NCBI GenBank assembly: GCA_027604185.1
Contig: JADGKB010000129.1
Location: 1-34,085 of the forward strand
Direction: 5' to 3'
Source of the DNA: Boothiomyces macroporosus
Taxonomy: Eukaryota; Chytridiomycota; Chytridiomycetes; Rhizophydiales; Terramycetaceae
Length of the DNA stretch: 34,085 bases
Numbering within the stretch: the stretch's first letter is position 1; the number at the start of each line of letters is the position of its first letter. The translations under genes were made by a program, and so were the position numbers. Below the pieces are notes generated by a model. The model was not told the DNA's origin. It was given only the letters and a program-made list of their open reading frames with translations, and did not search any database. Below are positions 31,901-34,085 of the stretch, piece by piece.

Positions 31901-33610
31901 TTATAAACCGCCCGAGCAATTGATACTCTTTGTTTTTGCCCACCCGATAAATTGATTCCGTTTTCACCAATTTCAGTGGTATCGCCTCCTTGAAGAATTT
32001 CAATATCCCTCTTTAGTGCACATGCATCGATGACCTCCTGATATTTCTTTGCATCATATTCCAAACCAAAGAGGATGTTGTCACGCAGGGAATTGTTCTG
32101 AATCCAAGCTTGTTGCTGGCAATATCCCATCGATCCGTTCAACTCTACAGTACCTTCATTCTTTTTCATTTCCCCAACTATCGCACTTAGCAAAGAGGAT
32201 TTTCCAGAACCGACAGCTCCGACAATTCCAACAAGCTTTCCTTTAGGGATAGATATGTTAACGCCGGAAAGTTCAAACGGATCTGCATTTTCTTCCAGAG
32301 ACTGCTCCCATTGAAACGACCCATGGATTACTTTAATTGCATGTCTGTCTTGTGAATCTGTAATTTGTAACCTATCCGTAAATTCTTCAGCAAGCAACAG
32401 ATCCCCAATTCTTTCAAAAGCAAGCCAGGAATCAGCAGCCAGCCCAATAGTAACTGGAAGAAAGAGCATTGGATTCCGCAAAGAATAAAATAACGACAAA
32501 GAGGGGATTACAACTGATGGTGTCATTGGATTATCCAGGGCAGCATAAACAGTAAAAGTCACAATGGTGGCTAGCGATGGAATAGTTTGCGTGATGGAAG
32601 ATGTTCCTCCTCGGAAAATAAGATAATACTGAACAAATCTGCTCTCTTTAAAGCGGAGTCCAAAGATTACTTTTAAAATGGATTCTTCCCAAGCATACAT
32701 TTTGATTACTCTGATGCCTTTAAGTGTTTCATGAATTGTTTTGATTCTTTTGTCAGCTTCCTTGTTGGCAAATGCACGGAACCTAGTTAAAGATAATGAA
32801 AGGTAGTACTGGATGGGAATGTATAAAACGATCAATGCAAAACCAGTGAGTGCTTCATTAGGAAATGGTTACCTGATACACCCAAGTTAAAGCAAAGGAT
32901 TATCGTGGCCAGAATTATCATCAGAGGGGAAACCCACAGCATATTCAAAAATTGGAAAGCCATATCCAATCTGTTGGTATCTAATGTCAATTAACTGCTA
33001 ACCTGTAGTAGAAATATTCACTATTTTACCGGAAGAGTAAGTTTGTCGGGCTTTTCCTGAAAGCACGAAAGACTTGCGATAAATTGCCATTGTTAAGGCG
33101 GTTCTTATTTTAAACCCCGTTTTGAATGCTAATTCGTACTGCCAGTTGGAATAAAATGTTGATAGCAGTTGCATCAAGAACAAACCAGTTGCAGTAACAT
33201 ATGGCTGCCAAATCGTTGCATCAGCTTGGTCAGTGTAAACAATTGGATTTGACAACCAATTCAATAGAACCTGAAGAACCAATGGCGAAAAGATATTTAG
33301 GAGGTTGTATATCACCAGGTAGAATCCACTCAACATATAGTCATACTTGAATGCTCGCCAAATCGTTCGAATTACTCTGACTGCGGAATGTGATTTTTTA
33401 TTTCCGCTAGCTACTTCCTTTTTCCATTCCTCTTCAAATTTTCTGTATATTTCCTCTGCTGTAAACTCCTTTTCCAAAGCAGGTATGTCATCCAAGTTCA
33501 GTGGTTTCGCTGCACCCAATTTGAAAATCGATGTGGCCCAACCATATGTTCTTTCATTCCACCAGCTATGTCCAGAGCGTTTTCCTTGCCCATCAGGGAT
33601 AGCGACAAAT
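22070..33610 (-). repeat. Tandem array: three 3,847-bp head-to-tail copies of an ABCC gene
   Basis: Units are 22070-25916, 25917-29763 and 29764-33610, each exactly 3,847 bp with no length differences and roughly 1% or less divergence. The unit starts within the transporter's final codons and ends within its seventh-eighth codon, so neither promoter, ATG nor native stop is inside it. At both internal joints caaat (the 5' end of the gene) meets ttcttg (the 3' end) with no shared bases. Only the outermost flanks are unique: native C-terminus at 22008-22069, ATG at 33630-33628. Confidence 0.95.
25804..29763 (-). pseudogene. ABCC transporter copy 2: no start codon, altered C-terminus
   Basis: Middle copy, with exons up to 29156, 29133-29026, 29005-26176 and 26155-25804, and the same three introns shifted by 3,847 bp. 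Both ends are joints. The 5' end lacks promoter, ATG and the first codons; the 3' end runs past SEFSR into out-of-frame sequence from copy 1's 5' region, adding about 37 foreign residues before TGA at 25806-25804. It overlaps the copy 1 feature because that readthrough crosses the joint. Protein differences from copy 3 include EKGFTAEE for EKEFTAEE and SIPKEKLVG for SIPKGKLVG, the latter just before the NBD1 Walker A. The coding body has no internal stops. Confidence 0.75.
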
Positions 33611-33630
33611 ATCCCACTAGGCTCCTTCAT
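29651..33630 (-). CDS. ABCC (MRP-type) transporter copy 3: only copy with promoter and ATG
   Basis: Exons 33630-33003, 32980-32873, 32852-30023 and 30002-29651 (introns 22, 20, 20 nt) give about 1,305 residues in the order TMD1-NBD1-TMD2-NBD2, without an extra N-terminal TMD0, like short MRPs. NBD1: Walker A GAVGSGKSS (about 457-465), signature LSGGQKQR (about 547), Walker B VLLDDPLSAVD with Asp for the catalytic Glu, as usual in ABCC. NBD2: Walker A GRTGAGKST (about 1065), signature WSTGQRQ (Thr where Val is common), Walker B LLDEATASVD with the catalytic Glu. So NBD2 should be the hydrolysing site. Substrates are likely conjugates or drugs (inference). The native last ~20 residues are replaced by ~38 out-of-frame residues after SEFSR because the joint shifts frame. 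Seven substitutions in 14 nt at 30276-30289 distinguish it from copies 1 and 2. Confidence 0.9.
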
Positions 33631-33958
33631 TTGGTGAAAAAGTTAAAATATTCCCTGACCGTTCCCGGTCCAAATAATGTTAAGCATCGGATTTAAGAGA
33701 TTAAACAGATAAGAGAGTCCATCTTGATTCATCTAGGATCGGATGTACACCTGAAGCTCAAATCCAGTCTGTACCACTCTGTATCAAGTTTACAACATAT
33801 CCTCTAAATTATCTAGTTTCCCGAGGTGATCGATTGAGTAAGGGTCCAGTAATAAAGATAAGTAATCCAGAGAGAGCAATTATTCCAGAATGCGAGATAT
33901 TTAGAAGGCAATGGTGCTCTAATCGGTAGAAATTCGGTCTAGGTTTTCGCATCCAACA
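33631..33958. promoter_or_regulatory. Upstream region of ABC array, between it and the tRNA pair
   Basis: 328 bp of unique sequence holding the only promoter available to the array. It has stops in every frame and no open frame of note. An A/T-rich stretch (aaaaagttaaaatatt, about 33638-33653) lies just upstream of the ATG. The last part also serves as the 5' flank of the tRNA-Glu gene. No repeats from the array extend into it. Confidence 0.5.
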
Positions 33959-34030
33959 TCCGAATTGGTCCAGTGGTTAGGATTCCTCGCTTTCACCGAG
34001 GCGGCCGGGGTTCGATTCCCCGATTCGGAG
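33959..34030 (+). tRNA. tRNA-Glu (anticodon UUC)
   Basis: 72 nt. Acceptor stem TCCGAAT pairs with ATTCGGA, followed by discriminator G (34030). Anticodon stem CCTCG/CGAGG encloses loop CTTTCAC with anticodon TTC at 33992-33994. T-arm GGGGTTCGATTCCCC contains a perfect B box; the A box is TGGTCCAGTGG-like. No intron and no encoded CCA. Confidence 0.97.
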
Positions 34031-34031
34031 A

Positions 34032-34085
34032 GGGGGTCTAGCTCAAATGGTAGAGCGCTCGCTTAGCATGCGAGAGGCACTGGGA
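34032..34085 (+). tRNA. tRNA-Ala (anticodon AGC), truncated by window end
   Basis: The first 54 nt are present: acceptor strand GGGGGTC, then TA and D-arm GCTCAAATGGTAGAGC, anticodon stem CTCGC/GCGAG with loop TTAGCAT and anticodon AGC at 34065-34067, then the start of the T-arm. The 3' acceptor strand lies outside the window. It begins one base (34031) after the tRNA-Glu discriminator. Confidence 0.95.

Noticed and set aside
22070..33610. One giant transporter with three fused ABC units
   Set aside because: Frames differ by one base across each joint, a TGA precedes the N-terminal frame, and no 18-22 nt intron with a branch site is visible at the joints.
22070..33610. Mobile element or retroelement as the cause of the array
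   Set aside because: No terminal repeats, target duplications, reverse transcriptase or transposase frames; introns are retained in all copies, so retrocopying is excluded.
22168..33637. Plus-strand open frames repeated in each ABC unit (for example 22168-22398, 23691-24065)
   Set aside because: They are antisense to conserved transporter domains, repeat only because the unit does, and have no independent protein features.
1..34085. CRISPR arrays, bacterial operons, prophage
   Set aside because: No regularly spaced repeats; spliceosomal introns and eukaryotic gene content exclude a bacterial origin.
1..34085. Ciliate-type recoded genome suggested by tiny introns
   Set aside because: TAA and TGA both terminate recognised proteins at the expected ends and are not found inside conserved domains.

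Overview
This looks like nuclear DNA of a compact, intron-bearing opisthokont, most probably an early-diverging fungus. That placement is an inference from gene content: a fungal-type secreted BPL_N protein, anthranilate phosphoribosyltransferase, NatB subunit NAA25, SSU72, CDK7, DUS1, TSEN2, a HAC1/XBP1-like bZIP, an ABCC transporter and eukaryotic tRNA genes. Stops are standard (TAA and TGA both end recognised genes). Most frame breaks are explained by spliceosomal introns of only 18-22 nt (GT..TAAY-N0-4-AG). I placed 25 such introns in single-copy genes plus three in each of three ABC transporter copies, so several apparently broken genes, such as the citrate synthase, are intact.

Layout. 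1-5,326: protein kinase (+), secreted BPL_N-domain protein (-), LITAF-domain protein (+), tRNA-splicing endonuclease subunit TSEN2 (-). 5,327-10,141: a large LamG/class C GPCR-like 7TM protein (-) and a HAC1/XBP1-like bZIP (-) carrying two adjacent Ire1-type hairpins. 10,142-21,986: mostly + strand housekeeping genes: a Cys/His-rich small protein, CDK7, a citrate synthase ending in a peroxisomal AKL signal, a small hypothetical protein, thioredoxin-like PITH protein (-), SSU72, DUS1, TRP4 and NAA25. 22,008-33,630: one ABCC transporter gene (-) expanded into three head-to-tail copies of exactly 3,847 bp. 33,959-34,085: tRNA-Glu(UUC) and a tRNA-Ala(AGC) cut by the window edge, one base apart.

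Genes are very tightly packed (15-35 bp between several neighbours) and an AATAAA motif overlaps or adjoins the stop codon in about 11 of 15 genes, implying very short 3' UTRs. The most interesting points are the ultra-short introns, the candidate 17-nt Ire1 intron that would switch the bZIP C-terminus, and the ABC array, whose joints fall inside coding sequence, out of frame, and whose copies carry clustered substitutions resembling short gene-conversion tracts.
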